Shown: positions 46,363 to 56,972, numbered from the stretch's first letter. The stretch: DNA of 64,000 nt from Borrelia parkeri (GCF_023035815.1 NZ_CP073164.1:92948-156947), one strand, 5' to 3'. A program made the numbers and translations. Notes: generated by a model from the sequence alone, not told the origin.

Positions 46363-48129
46363 ATGAAAAAGAGTAATAGTGTGTTATTATTGTTATTGGT
46401 TATAAATTGTGATTTTAAATCCCAAGGGGCTGACCTTCTTAAAGAGGTCTTGGTTAAAAAAAATTCTTTTGTTGCAAAACCTTTAACTATAACCCATGAT
46501 TTTAAATCCCTTATAGGTAAAAATCCTGCAGTAGTACAAGATCCTGTAGTAATTAAAGATCCTGCAGTAGTTGAAGATCCTGCAGTAGTTGAAGATCCTG
46601 CAGTAGTTCAAAATCCTGCAGTAGTACAAGATCCTGTAGTAATTAAAGATCCTGCAGTAGTTCAAAATCCTGCAGTAGTTGAAGATCCTGTAGTAGTTGA
46701 AAATCCTGTAGTAGTTGAAAATCCTGCAGTAGTTGAAGATCCTGCAGTAGTTCAAGATCCTGAAGAAAGAGATGTTAAAAAATTAATACTAGAGGATGTT
46801 ATAAACAGTGATTCTGTAGCAGTTGTAGAAGAGAAAAGTGTGGATGTAAAAATTGATGAATTTCTTAATGAATGTGGGATATCAGTTCAAGACAGGGAAT
46901 CAAATGTATATTTAAGAGATTACTTAACCAATTCTGATTTTGATAATAACTCATTTTATACCTTTATAACTGAAATAGGTTCTATGAAGACTAAGGAGCT
47001 TTTTGAAGATTGGTTAAAAGTTTGTAACTTAATAACAGAAATTAAACCAATGATTGAAAATATTAAAAGAGAGAGATCAAAACAACAATTCATATCTGAG
47101 CTTAATATTGATTTCAACGATTCTTGTATATCCGAAGAGTTAAAAGCTCATTTTGATGATAGTGATTCTTCTATTCAAATATATCATTCATTGAGATATG
47201 CAGATAATACAATGTTACAAGATTTACTTGCAATGAAAGACAGAATTACATATGTTATAAAAGGTGAAGCAATATATGAAGGTCTAATTGGTCAAGAAAA
47301 GCAAGAAATTGATGATATACGAAAATTAGCAGTTTTTTCTGATGTTAGTGATGGAAGTTATCATAAGTATATTTATAATGATCATCAATTTTATTGTGTG
47401 TTAGGATTTTTTGGTGTTTCTAAGTTGAAAAGATTGTCAGAGGTTAATTTACATGAGTTGATTAGAGTACGAAAAGAAGCAGAGGATACTATTCAAGATG
47501 TAGAGAATGACTTCTTTGTCAAAGTTTTGAAAACTGAATTTAATGAGTGTAATGAAATCGCTGTAGATATATTACAAAGTGCATTTAGTATGGATAGTGA
47601 TTATGTATTGAAAGATGAAATTATAGATTCTCATAATAGAGCTGTAAGTGGCTTTATGAGAATCACAGATCGAGCTAGAGACTTAATAAAATTTAGAAAA
47701 ATATACACAAATCTATCTAGGTCTGATGCTGCAATGATTAGTTATTTACGCAGTATATTAAATAATCCTAGTATTAGTATTAAAGATGAGTATGAAATAA
47801 GTTTGAAAACGTATAGCTATTATGAGTTTGAGTATTTATTGGGTGGTTTAAATGAAGATCAGGTTGGGAAAATGATAGTAAAAATTCGACAAGCTTTGGA
47901 ATTTCAAAATGATATTTTACAAAGGATAGATGCTATTAAAGACAGTAAAGGTAAAGATCAGCTAAGAAGAGATTTTTTTGATCAAAAGAAGCATTATGAA
48001 TTTTTGCTCAAAACTTACTTTGATTGTGTGAATATCAATTCTAATGATATATATAATGTCTTTATGTCTTTTAAAGATAATGAAGATGGATTTAACGCCA
48101 TTCAAGCCCGGATTTTAGAATTAGTATAG
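46363..48129 (+). CDS. BTA121-type lipoprotein with DPAVV repeat stalk, 588 aa
   Basis: Signal peptide shorter than the rest (MKKSNSVLLLLLVINC, Cys16). Residues about 54-131 are thirteen copies of a 6-aa unit, (N/D)P(A/V)VV(Q/E/K), a Pro-rich rigid or extended stalk. Three diverged repeats follow (about 160-300, 305-440 and 445-586), with YLTNSDFD, LAVFSDVSD and ILNNPSIS cores. The downstream spacer lacks the second terminator arm (see 48177-48206). Twin of the next gene. Confidence 0.86.
   Translation: MKKSNSVLLLLLVINCDFKSQGADLLKEVLVKKNSFVAKPLTITHDFKSLIGKNPAVVQDPVVIKDPAVVEDPAVVEDPAVVQNPAVVQDPVVIKDPAVVQNPAVVEDPVVVENPVVVENPAVVEDPAVVQDPEERDVKKLILEDVINSDSVAVVEEKSVDVKIDEFLNECGISVQDRESNVYLRDYLTNSDFDNNSFYTFITEIGSMKTKELFEDWLKVCNLITEIKPMIENIKRERSKQQFISELNIDFNDSCISEELKAHFDDSDSSIQIYHSLRYADNTMLQDLLAMKDRITYVIKGEAIYEGLIGQEKQEIDDIRKLAVFSDVSDGSYHKYIYNDHQFYCVLGFFGVSKLKRLSEVNLHELIRVRKEAEDTIQDVENDFFVKVLKTEFNECNEIAVDILQSAFSMDSDYVLKDEIIDSHNRAVSGFMRITDRARDLIKFRKIYTNLSRSDAAMISYLRSILNNPSISIKDEYEISLKTYSYYEFEYLLGGLNEDQVGKMIVKIRQALEFQNDILQRIDAIKDSKGKDQLRRDFFDQKKHYEFLLKTYFDCVNINSNDIYNVFMSFKDNEDGFNAIQARILELV
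46522..46755 (+). repeat. Thirteen tandem 18-bp units coding (N/D)P(A/V)VV(Q/E/K)
   Basis: Units differ at two positions; absent from the otherwise very similar neighbour at 48308, which has only a partial unit. Confidence 0.9.
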
Positions 48130-48176
48130 AAGAAGTATAAGCGAGAGGGCTTGAGAAAATTAAGCCTTAGGTATAA

Positions 48177-48206
48177 AAGTTCCTGTAGAGGTTGTTCCTC
48201 GAGGAG
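48177..48206 (+). repeat. Stray fragment of a GAPQ-type repeat in a spacer
   Basis: AAAGTTCCTGTAGAGGTTGTTCCTC-like sequence closely matches the 30-bp repeat unit of the gene at 44494 (around 45163). It replaces the expected right arm of the terminator between 46363 and 48308. It looks like a recombination scar. Confidence 0.6.
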
Positions 48207-48307
48207 ATTTATTTGAAAACTATGTTATAATAATATATTATAATAATAAGTTTTATATGATAAAAATCAATTTATAGATTGGGCTTTATTAAAAGGAGAG
48301 ATGTTTA

Positions 48308-49792
48308 ATGAAAAAGAGTAATAGTGTGTTATTATTGTTACTGGTTATAAATTGTGATTTTAAATCCCAAGGGGCTGACCCTCTTAAAGGGGTCTTGGTT
48401 AAAAAAAATTCTTTTGTTGCAAAACCTTTAACTACAACCCATGATTTTAAATCCTTTATAGGTAAAAATCCTGTAGAAGTTGTAGAAGAGAAAAGTGTGG
48501 ATGTAAAAATTGATGAATTTCTTAATGAATGTGGGATATCAGCTCAAGACAGGGAATCAAATGTATATTTAAGAGATTACTTAACCAATTCTGATTTTGA
48601 TAATAACTCATTTTATACCTTTATAACTGAAATAGGTTCTGTGAAGACTAAGGAGCTTTTGGGAGATTGGTTAAATTTTTATAACTTAATAACAGAAATT
48701 AAACCAATGATTGGAAATATTAAAAGAGAGAGATCAAAACAACAATTGATATCTGAGCTTGATAGTGAGTTCAACGATTCTTTTATACCAAAAGAGTTAA
48801 AAGCTCATTTTGATGATGAGAATATTGATTCTTCTATTAAAATGTATAGTTCATTAAGAGAGTCAAATGATTCAATTTTAGAATATTTACGTGAACTGAA
48901 AGACAGAATTACATATGTTATAAAAGGTGAAGCAATATATGAAGGTCTAATTGGTCAAGAAAAGCAAGAAATTGATGATATACGAAAATTAGCAGTTTTT
49001 TCTGATGTTAGTGATGGCATTTATAATGAAGATGATTATAATGATCATCAATTTTATTCTGTGTTAGGATTTTTTGGTATTGCTAAGTTGAAGAGATTGT
49101 TAGAGGTTAATTTACATGAGTTGATTAGAGTACGAAAAGAAGCAGAGGATACTATTAAGAATGTAGAGGATGACTTCTTTGTCAAAGTTTTGAAAACTAA
49201 ATTTGATGAGTATAATGAATTCGCTGTAAGTATACTACGAAATGCATTTAGTATGACTAGTGATTATGTATTGAAAGATAAAATTATAGACTCTCATAAT
49301 AGAATTGTAGATGGCTTTATGAGAATCACAGATAAAGCTAGACGCTCAATAAAATTTAAAACAATATACTCAAATCTGTCTAGTTCTGATGCTGCAGTTA
49401 TTATTGATCTACGAACTATATTAACTGATTCTAGTATTGGCAGTAAAGATGAGGATGGAGTAAGTTTTAAAACGTATACCTATTATGAGTTTGAGTATTT
49501 ATTGGGTGGTTTAAATGAAGATCAGGTTGAGAAAATGATAGTAAAAATTCGAAAAGCTTTGAAATTGCAAAATGATATTTTACAAAGGATAGATGCTATT
49601 AAAGACAGTAAAGGTAAAGATCAGCTAAGAAGAGATTTTTTTAATCAAAAGAAGCATTATGAATTTTTGCTCAAAACTAACTTTAATTGTGTTAATATCA
49701 ATTCTAATGATATATATAATGTCTTTATGTCTTTTAAAGATAATGAAGATGGATTTAACGCCATTCAAGCCCGGATTTTAGAATTAGTATAG
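48308..49792 (+). CDS. BTA121-type lipoprotein, three repeats, 494 aa
   Basis: Near-copy of 46363: the same signal peptide (Cys16), linker (KNSFVAKPLTTTHDFKS) and body. The DPAVV stalk is missing; the linker goes straight from KNPVEVVEEKSVDV into the first repeat. Differences between the two are concentrated around residues 150-190. Its downstream hairpin at 49824-49857 is complete, unlike that of its twin. Confidence 0.86.
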   Translation: MKKSNSVLLLLLVINCDFKSQGADPLKGVLVKKNSFVAKPLTTTHDFKSFIGKNPVEVVEEKSVDVKIDEFLNECGISAQDRESNVYLRDYLTNSDFDNNSFYTFITEIGSVKTKELLGDWLNFYNLITEIKPMIGNIKRERSKQQLISELDSEFNDSFIPKELKAHFDDENIDSSIKMYSSLRESNDSILEYLRELKDRITYVIKGEAIYEGLIGQEKQEIDDIRKLAVFSDVSDGIYNEDDYNDHQFYSVLGFFGIAKLKRLLEVNLHELIRVRKEAEDTIKNVEDDFFVKVLKTKFDEYNEFAVSILRNAFSMTSDYVLKDKIIDSHNRIVDGFMRITDKARRSIKFKTIYSNLSSSDAAVIIDLRTILTDSSIGSKDEDGVSFKTYTYYEFEYLLGGLNEDQVEKMIVKIRKALKLQNDILQRIDAIKDSKGKDQLRRDFFNQKKHYEFLLKTNFNCVNINSNDIYNVFMSFKDNEDGFNAIQARILELV

Positions 49793-49823
49793 AAGAAGTA
49801 TAAGCGAGAGGGCTTGAGAAAAT

Positions 49824-49857
49824 TAAGCCTTAGGTATAAAAATTATTTAAGGCTTTT
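49824..49857 (+). terminator. Terminator hairpin
   Basis: AAGCCTTA ... TTTAAGGCTTTT with a 14-16 nt A-rich loop. Confidence 0.6.
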
Positions 49858-50016
49858 GATTTCTTTCAATTTATACGGGGGAATGCTAATTAAATATACA
49901 GGTAAATATTTCAAGAATTATGTTGTAGGATATTATAATAATAGGTTTATATGATAATAGATTAAGTTATAAATTGAGTGTATTTTTGAAAAAAAGTTAA
50001 AAAAAGGGGATATTTA

Positions 50017-51658
50017 ATGGTTGAGGTAAAGAGTCATAATTTATTAATATTACTGTTATTGCTAATAATAAGTTGTAATGCAGGTTCTCAAGGTGTTTTT
50101 TCACTTAAAGATAGCTCGTTTAAGTATAGTTCGTTTCGAAAGAGCTCGCTTGGATACAGTTCTCTTAGTGATAGCTCGTTTCGAAGAAGCTCGTTTAGTA
50201 GTAATTCTTTTAAAAGGAACTCGAGTGATATAATATCATCTAGAGAAAATTTGCTTAAAGGGGACTTGCTTGAAAAATCACTGGTTGAAGCATCCACAGT
50301 TAAAAATAATGTAAAAAAATTGGGCAAAAGTAATATCTTAAATCCTTCTGAAATGGGGAGCGTAGGGGTAAAGCTAGATGTTAAGCTTGACAAGCTTCTT
50401 GGTACATTTGGGATACCCTTTAACGAAAGGCAAGTAATTACATATATACAAAGAATATTAACTGATCCTAATATTGGTGGTTCTCTAGGTTATAAATTTT
50501 ATGATAACGAAGAATTTTATAACTTGCTTAGTGATTTAGGTGCTTTAAGATTGAAAAAAATTATAGAATTTCATTTAAAGATTATTGAAGCGCAAAATGA
50601 TGCTAAAGTAGCTATTCGCGATGTGAAGGATACAAAATTAAAAGAGAGATTGCAAACTAGATTTAAAGAATACAATAAGGCTTATCCATTGCATTTAAAA
50701 GGATTATTCAGTAAAGCTATTTCTGATAATGTTTATGATAAAGTTATAGGTAGTGATTATAATTTTAAGTTTAATACGATTACGGACAAAGCTCGTAGCA
50801 TGATAAACTTTGAAAGTCTATATGCAGAATTGTCAGGTGATCAAAGGATTGCAGTTGATAATATACGGATGATAGTAACTGATCCTAGTATTGGTAGTAC
50901 CGAAGGTTATAAGACGTATAGTACGGATGAGTTTTATAACTTACTTTATAGCTTAGATGCTTTTAAGATCAAGACACTTATAAAATTTCATGTAGAAAAT
51001 GTTATAGCACGCAACGAGTCTCTAGCAGCTATTCGAGATGTTAAGGATGCAAAATTAAAAGATAGATTACAAACTAGATTTAAAGAGTACAATAAGGCTT
51101 ATCCATTACATTTAAAAGAATTATTCAATGAATCTACTCCTGAGGGGGTGTATGGTAGAGTTATAAATAGTAAATATGCGTCTAAATTTGTTGAAGTTAA
51201 ATCAGCCTCTCTTGGTTTTATAAAAAGTAGATCTCCATATACAGGGTTATCAGGTGATAAAGGTATTGTAATTGAATATATGCGGGGAGTAGTAACTGAT
51301 GCTGATATTGGAAGTTAGCTAGGTTACAAGACTTATGATAATGAAAAATTTTATAGCTTACTCTATAGTTTAGGTGATGTTAAGTTGGGTGAGATTATAA
51401 ACCATATTCAAATAACTCTTAAAGCACGAAGTGATGTCCAAGCTAGCTATAGAGGATGTTAAGGACGCGAACTTAAAACAGAAATTGGTACGTAAGTTTA
51501 AAGAAAAGGAGCGTTCTTATTTAGTTGCGTTAAAATCGGTCTTTAATAAATCTACTCCTGGGGAAGTGTATAGGGCCGCTATAGGTATTGATCATTCGAA
51601 TAATTTTATATCCATTAAAAGTGATGTTGCTAGTCATTTACGCAAAAGAGAGGTTTAG
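50017..51658 (+). pseudogene. Broken BTA121-type lipoprotein gene (stop plus frameshift)
   Basis: Frame 50017-51318 codes 433 aa: Cys20 in IISC, a linker with five-residue SSF(K/R)x-type periodicity (residues about 30-70), two intact repeats and the beginning of a third up to VVTDADIGS. An in-frame TAG at 51316-51318 stands where paralogues continue GxxLGYKTY. The frame then runs on as LGYKTYDNEKFYSLLYSLG to about 51435, where a one-base shift moves the match into the frame that ends KREV at 51658. A shortened two-repeat lipoprotein could still be made. Confidence 0.85.
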
Positions 51659-52264
51659 TACTTAGAAGAGTAGTTAAACTTTGGATTTCAAACATCTAAG
51701 GTTTTTTATTTATACTTATAAATATTGCTAAATGAGGACTGTATACTTATGTCTTTTGAAATATTTGCTCATAACAATTAAATATGAAGAAGGATATTGC
51801 AGCACAGTCTTTGCTTGAGAAGAGATTAAACCTGTGCATGGAGACAAGATTTATGTTATCAAAATCAACATATAGTGTTTAACACTAAAAGTCTAATGCT
51901 ACCCTGAGTAAGGGGCTTTATTGATGCTTGAGCATAAGAAACATTGTAATGCGTATCAGTATACCAAAATTAAGGCTTACATTGCAAGCTTGTCTAATTC
52001 TCATATGACAAAAGATTATTTAATGTAGACTTAAAATGCCTTAAAAAAGTTTGCTATTCTATCTGAATTTAATATACTGTACGGAAGTCATTGATTTCTT
52101 TTTTTGTATGGACTATAAAACTGTCAAGAACCCAAAACCTGTTTTATTCTTATATAATGTTAAAAAAAATATTATGGATGGAAGTTATGTTAATGCTTGG
52201 ATGTTGTGATAATATAGTAATGTGTTTTATATGATAATGGATTAAACTTAAAAGGAGATATTTA
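51659..52264 (+). pseudogene. 606-bp spacer with remains of an unrelated decayed ORF
   Basis: Between about 51784 and 52200 there are coding-like pieces in shifting frames: MKKDIAAQSLLEKRLNLC, LEHKKHCNAYQYTKIKAYIASL, NALKKFAILSEFNILYGSH and KTVKNPKPVLFLYNVKKNIM. They show no BTA121 motif. Residue use and the Lys/Tyr-rich helical look suggest a plasmid-type gene (recombinase- or replication-like), but I cannot name it. The coordinates given cover the whole gap, including the promoter of the next gene. Confidence 0.45.
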
Positions 52265-53719
52265 ATGATAAAGGTAAATCATCTTGGTGAGTTCTTAGCC
52301 TTAGCCTTAATATTAATGTTGTTATTCTTGCTAATTATAAGTTGTAATTTAAAATCCCAAAGAGATATTGCGTTTAGAGAGAATTTAACTGTAGACGGAT
52401 CTTTAAAAAATTTAAAAAAGCCTGTTGTAGGCGATATAACTGTTAAAATTAATAATCTGTTAGATGCATTTAGGATATTTGATGATGAGAGAGACGTAAT
52501 TAATAATATACAAATTGCAATCACTGATCCTAATATTGGTAGTGCTGGAGGTTTCAAAACGTATGATATGGATGAGTTTTATAATTTGCTTGATGGTTTA
52601 GGTTCTCTTAAGCTTAAGGAAATTATAAAAGTTCATTCAAATGCTCTTGAAGTTCAGGTCCAAGCAGAAAGAGAAGCTAGATCAGTTATTGATAGTGTTA
52701 AGGGAGACGTATTAAAGCGACGTTTGGAGAATATGTTTAATCAGCACAAGGATTACTGTCTATCTTATTTAAAATGGTTATTTAATGATCCTACCCCTGA
52801 CACGGTGTATTTTAGAGTGATAAATGATAATTATGTTGATAAGTTTAGTAAGATTAAAGACCGTATTCAAAGTGTTATAGAGGATGAAAGGCAATATGCA
52901 GGGTGGATGTCAGCGTCAGAGCTTGAATCAATTGCATTTATACGAGATATATTAACCGATCCTAGTATTGTTGGTTATGGAGGTCTTAAGACCTATAGTA
53001 ACTCTGAGTTTTATAACTTGTTAAGGAATTTAGGTGATACTATTTTGAAGGAAATTATACAATTTCATTTAAATAATCTTAGAACAGAAAATGCGGCTTT
53101 AGTAGCTATTGAGAATCTTCAAGAAGGTTATGAAAAACAACAATTGCAATATAAATTGTATTTTTATAAGCTTAAATATTCATTATATTTGAAAGAGTTA
53201 TTTAGTGAGCCTACTTCGGATGATATTTATCGCAAATTTCTGGTTAGTCTTTATGATTTTTTTAATCTTTTTGCTAAGCTTGAGAGCGATGCTTTAGGCA
53301 TTATGAGGGGGAAGGAACTATACTCAGGACGGATGTCTTCTTCAGAGCTTGCAGTAATTTGGTATATACTACTTGTAATAACTGATCCTGATATTGGGGG
53401 TTTCACAATATATAATTATGAAAGATTTTATAACTTATTAGAGCAGTTAGGTGATGTTAAGGTTAAAGTAATTATACAAAATATCCAAAAAACTCTTAAA
53501 GCACAAGATGAAGCGAAAACGGCTGTAGAGAATGTTAATGACGTGAACTTAAAACAAAGATTAGAAAGTGATTTAAAAGAAAAAAATAGCGCGTATGTGT
53601 TGGCACTAAAAGAGGCATTTGGTAAGTTGAGTTATGATTCTATTTATCAAACAACTAAAAATGTTGATTATGTTAATTGGTTTAATGCTATTAAAGATAC
53701 TGCTTCTAGCAGTATTTAG
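52265..53719 (+). CDS. BTA121-type surface lipoprotein, three repeats, 484 aa
   Basis: AAAAGGAGATATTTA precedes the ATG. Longer signal peptide (Cys27 in IISC). Short basic linker, then repeats at about 60-200, 205-345 and 350-482. The first two repeats have ITDPNIG and LTDPSIV cores and are separated by YAGWMSASELE. Intact. A weak hairpin is possible in the 3' spacer (TAAGCTTTAAATATT ... TTTAAAGCTTTT near 53770-53810). Confidence 0.86.
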   Translation: MIKVNHLGEFLALALILMLLFLLIISCNLKSQRDIAFRENLTVDGSLKNLKKPVVGDITVKINNLLDAFRIFDDERDVINNIQIAITDPNIGSAGGFKTYDMDEFYNLLDGLGSLKLKEIIKVHSNALEVQVQAEREARSVIDSVKGDVLKRRLENMFNQHKDYCLSYLKWLFNDPTPDTVYFRVINDNYVDKFSKIKDRIQSVIEDERQYAGWMSASELESIAFIRDILTDPSIVGYGGLKTYSNSEFYNLLRNLGDTILKEIIQFHLNNLRTENAALVAIENLQEGYEKQQLQYKLYFYKLKYSLYLKELFSEPTSDDIYRKFLVSLYDFFNLFAKLESDALGIMRGKELYSGRMSSSELAVIWYILLVITDPDIGGFTIYNYERFYNLLEQLGDVKVKVIIQNIQKTLKAQDEAKTAVENVNDVNLKQRLESDLKEKNSAYVLALKEAFGKLSYDSIYQTTKNVDYVNWFNAIKDTASSSI

Positions 53720-53951
53720 AGCCAATGAAGCTATTATTTCCATAGTGAATCTTTAGCTATGATCCTTAAAGAATAGTTAAGCTTTAAATATTAAAATTTA
53801 AAGCTTTTAATTTTTATTTAAATGAGAAATATACAAGTGATATTTTTTAATAAATTATTTTAAATAAATAATATTTTAAAGTTATTATATTGTGTTAACA
53901 TAATAAATAAGGTTTATATAATTAAATTAAATTTGAAAAAGGAGCTATTTA

Positions 53952-55118
53952 ATGTTTAAGGTAAGATATTTTAGTGAGTTACCGATATTAATATCATTTT
54001 TATTGCTAATTATAAGTTGTGATTTAGACTCTTCAGAAGATTTTGTAACAAGTCTATTTGGAAAAGGATCTGTTGTAGAACGTGAGTATGAAAATTTAGT
54101 ACAAAAATATTTGAAAGGACTTGTAGAAGAATTTACAGAAGATCTTTCAGAAGAGTCTAGAGTAATTACAGAAATGGATATAGATACGCGTATAGAAGAA
54201 CAATTTGATTTAAAATTGAAGAATCTTTTAGACAAATTTGGAATATTTGACAAGGATAGGAAAGTCGTTGGATATATGTACCTTGTGACCACTGCGGATA
54301 ATAGTGATGATATTTTAATGCTTAAGCAGTATACTAGCGATGAGTTTTTTAATTTGTTGGAACAATTAGGTGCTGAGAGATTAAAAGACATGATAGAAGC
54401 TTGTTTTAGTGATCTAAGAGCACTATCTGAATATAGACCAAAAGTTAAAGAAATTCTAAAGGATATTAAGAGGGATTCAATAAGACAAAAATTGGAGGGG
54501 GAGCTTGCTTGGTACGAAGAGTCTACTGCCTATCCATATTATTTAAGATGTGCATTTAAGGATTCTAATCCTGATGTTGTATATGCTCAAGTCATGTATG
54601 TAGGTCCTGCTTATGTTTTGGGTAGGATTTATTCAGAGGCTAAAAGCATTCTAAAGATTGAGAATGTGTACTCAGAGCAGTATTTAGAACAACCTTCTGA
54701 GAGCGAATGGAGAATAATTGATTATATACGAGATATATTAATTGATGAGAAGATTGCTCAGAATAAAAATTATAAGACGTATACTATTTCTGAGTTTTAT
54801 AACTTGCTTGGTGATTTAGATGTTACTAAGATTAGGGAAATTATAAGCCGTACTCAAGAGACTCTTACAGCATACGAAGACGCCAAAGTGGCTATAAGTG
54901 GTATTAATGACTTAAGATTAAGGCAAGACTTTAGTAATAGGTTGGAGAAAAGATTGAGTGTTTATGGAAGGACCTTAAAAGGGGTCTTTAATAAATCTGA
55001 TATTGATGCTATTTATAGAGCAGCTATAAATAGTAAATTTATTGATGAGTTTGCTGTGATTCAAGACGAAGCTAAACTTATTTCAATAAACTTAGCAAGT
55101 AGTTCTTCAAAAGAGTAA
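53952..55118 (+). CDS. BTA121-type surface lipoprotein, two repeats, 388 aa
   Basis: Cys23 in IISC. A 65-residue acidic linker rich in E and S (LVEEFTEDLSEESRVITEMD). Repeats at about 90-225 and 230-375. The first is diverged (YMYLVTTADNSDDILMLK in place of the IVTD core). Ends in Ser/Lys (LASSSSKE), without the Gly tail of the central block. Confidence 0.85.
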   Translation: MFKVRYFSELPILISFLLLIISCDLDSSEDFVTSLFGKGSVVEREYENLVQKYLKGLVEEFTEDLSEESRVITEMDIDTRIEEQFDLKLKNLLDKFGIFDKDRKVVGYMYLVTTADNSDDILMLKQYTSDEFFNLLEQLGAERLKDMIEACFSDLRALSEYRPKVKEILKDIKRDSIRQKLEGELAWYEESTAYPYYLRCAFKDSNPDVVYAQVMYVGPAYVLGRIYSEAKSILKIENVYSEQYLEQPSESEWRIIDYIRDILIDEKIAQNKNYKTYTISEFYNLLGDLDVTKIREIISRTQETLTAYEDAKVAISGINDLRLRQDFSNRLEKRLSVYGRTLKGVFNKSDIDAIYRAAINSKFIDEFAVIQDEAKLISINLASSSSKE

Positions 55119-55351
55119 AAGAGTAGCTTGCTAAAAATTTCAAAAATTAAGCCTTGGATTTTAAACATCTAAGGTTTAATTTTATTTAACTAGTTTAATT
55201 TTAATTTATAATGTAAAGATAGGTAAATACTTATAATAAGTATATTAGTAATAACATAATAACAATGCTTGAAGTTTATGGTAGAAATGTTAATACAACA
55301 ATAGGTTTATCTTATAATAAGATAATTTTAATTTGAAAAAGGAGATATTGA

Positions 55352-56758
55352 GTGGTCAAAAAAAGATATAAGGTTATGTTATTAGTAATAATATTATTTT
55401 TAGTAATAGGTTGTAAATTCCAAGAAAGTGCCATGCGTGATGAAAAGTTTCTTGAGAATAACCTTGTTGGAGGATTTTTTAAAGTATTTAATGATAATAT
55501 AGGAGATGTTAAGCTTAATAATTTACTAAGTGCGTTTGGGATATCTTATGAGAGAAAGAAAATAATGGAAGAGATACAAAATGCAGTAACTGATCCTTAT
55601 ATTGGTAAACTTGAAAGTTATAAGACGTATAATACGGATGAATTTTATAACTTACTTTATAGTTTAGGTGCTCTTAAAGTAGAGGAGATGATAGATTCTC
55701 ATTTTAAAAATCTTCAAGTTCAAGGTGAGGCTCGCAATGCCATAAAGGATATAATTGAATCTGACTTAAGACAAGAAATGCAAAATAGGTTTAATGATCA
55801 CGTGAATGATTATCCATTATATTTAAAATGGTCATTTAATGACCTTACTTCTGGTGGGGTGTATAATCGATTTATGAATGGTGGTTATTTTATTGGGTTT
55901 GCTAAAATTAGAGACGATTCTATAGACATTTTAGGGGGTGATGATGTATACATGGGGCTTTCTGATTCACAGCAAGATGTAATTGATGATATGCGAGATA
56001 TGGTAATTGATCCTAAGAGAGGCTCTTTGATGCACGTAACTTATGATACTAAAGGTTTTTATGACTTATTAAATAAGATGCGTGCTGCTAAGGTTAAGAA
56101 AATGATAAAGGTGTATTTGGAGAACAAAAAAGCACGACAAGAATTAGAACTAGAAGCTAGAGAAGCTATTTTGGAGGTTAATAGAGAGGAATTGAAACAA
56201 CGCTTGGAGAATGATCTTAATAAATTGAATGATGATTACTCATTGTATTTCAAAGGGTTATTCGATACTTCTAGTTCTGATAATGTGTATTTTAGAGTTA
56301 TAGATGATAATTATGCTACTAGGTTTATTAAAATTAAGAATAATGTTGGGTATATTGTAGAGTTTGATAAGCTATATAAAGGGTTATCAGATGTGCAAAG
56401 AAAAATACTTGATGATGAGATACGAGTTATAGTAACTGATGCGGATATTGGCAAGGATAAAGACTATAAAATTTATGATGATTTTACGTTTGAGCTCTTG
56501 TTAGGTGAGTTAGGCACTACTAAAGTTGAAAAAATGATACAAGTTTATTTCAAAAGACAAGTAACTCAGAACGAGGTTCGCAATGCTATAGGTAATATAA
56601 GTGGGGATGATGCAAAACAACGCTTGAGGAATATTTTTGTTCGTTACAAAAATGACTATAAATTACATTTAAAAGAATTATTCAGTGAGTCTACTGCTGA
56701 TGAGATATATAATAGATTTATAAATGATGATTATACTATTGGGTATTATGCTGATTAA
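55352..56758 (+). CDS. BTA121-type surface lipoprotein, three repeats, 468 aa
   Basis: GTG start at 55352 after AAAAAGGAGATATTGA. Cys21 in VIGC. Repeats at about 50-190, 195-330 and 335-468; the second holds VIDPKRGSLMHVTYDTKGFYDLLNKM, shared with the next gene. The protein stops inside what is normally the last helix of a repeat (TIGYYAD), so the end may be slightly shortened. Confidence 0.85.
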   Translation: MVKKRYKVMLLVIILFLVIGCKFQESAMRDEKFLENNLVGGFFKVFNDNIGDVKLNNLLSAFGISYERKKIMEEIQNAVTDPYIGKLESYKTYNTDEFYNLLYSLGALKVEEMIDSHFKNLQVQGEARNAIKDIIESDLRQEMQNRFNDHVNDYPLYLKWSFNDLTSGGVYNRFMNGGYFIGFAKIRDDSIDILGGDDVYMGLSDSQQDVIDDMRDMVIDPKRGSLMHVTYDTKGFYDLLNKMRAAKVKKMIKVYLENKKARQELELEAREAILEVNREELKQRLENDLNKLNDDYSLYFKGLFDTSSSDNVYFRVIDDNYATRFIKIKNNVGYIVEFDKLYKGLSDVQRKILDDEIRVIVTDADIGKDKDYKIYDDFTFELLLGELGTTKVEKMIQVYFKRQVTQNEVRNAIGNISGDDAKQRLRNIFVRYKNDYKLHLKELFSESTADEIYNRFINDDYTIGYYAD

Positions 56759-56972
56759 GAACGATGCTGATCGCAGTTAGAGGTGAAAGTTAAGGATTTT
56801 AAACATCTAAGGTTTTTAATTTATTTTAATCATTTTAATTTATAAGGTAAGTATTGATAAATTTTTATACAAATATATTAATAATGCTTGGAGGTTTTGG
56901 TATATATGTTAATATGATAATGAGTTTTATCTCATAATAGATTAATTTTAATTTGAGCAAAGGAGATATTTA

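Noticed and set aside
46483..46755. Minus-strand frame rich in NYCRIF repeats
   Set aside because: Antisense reading of the 18-bp DPAVV repeat; no start signals.
51431..51658. 75-aa frame as a separate small gene
   Set aside because: It matches the end of a BTA121 repeat and continues the broken gene at 50017.
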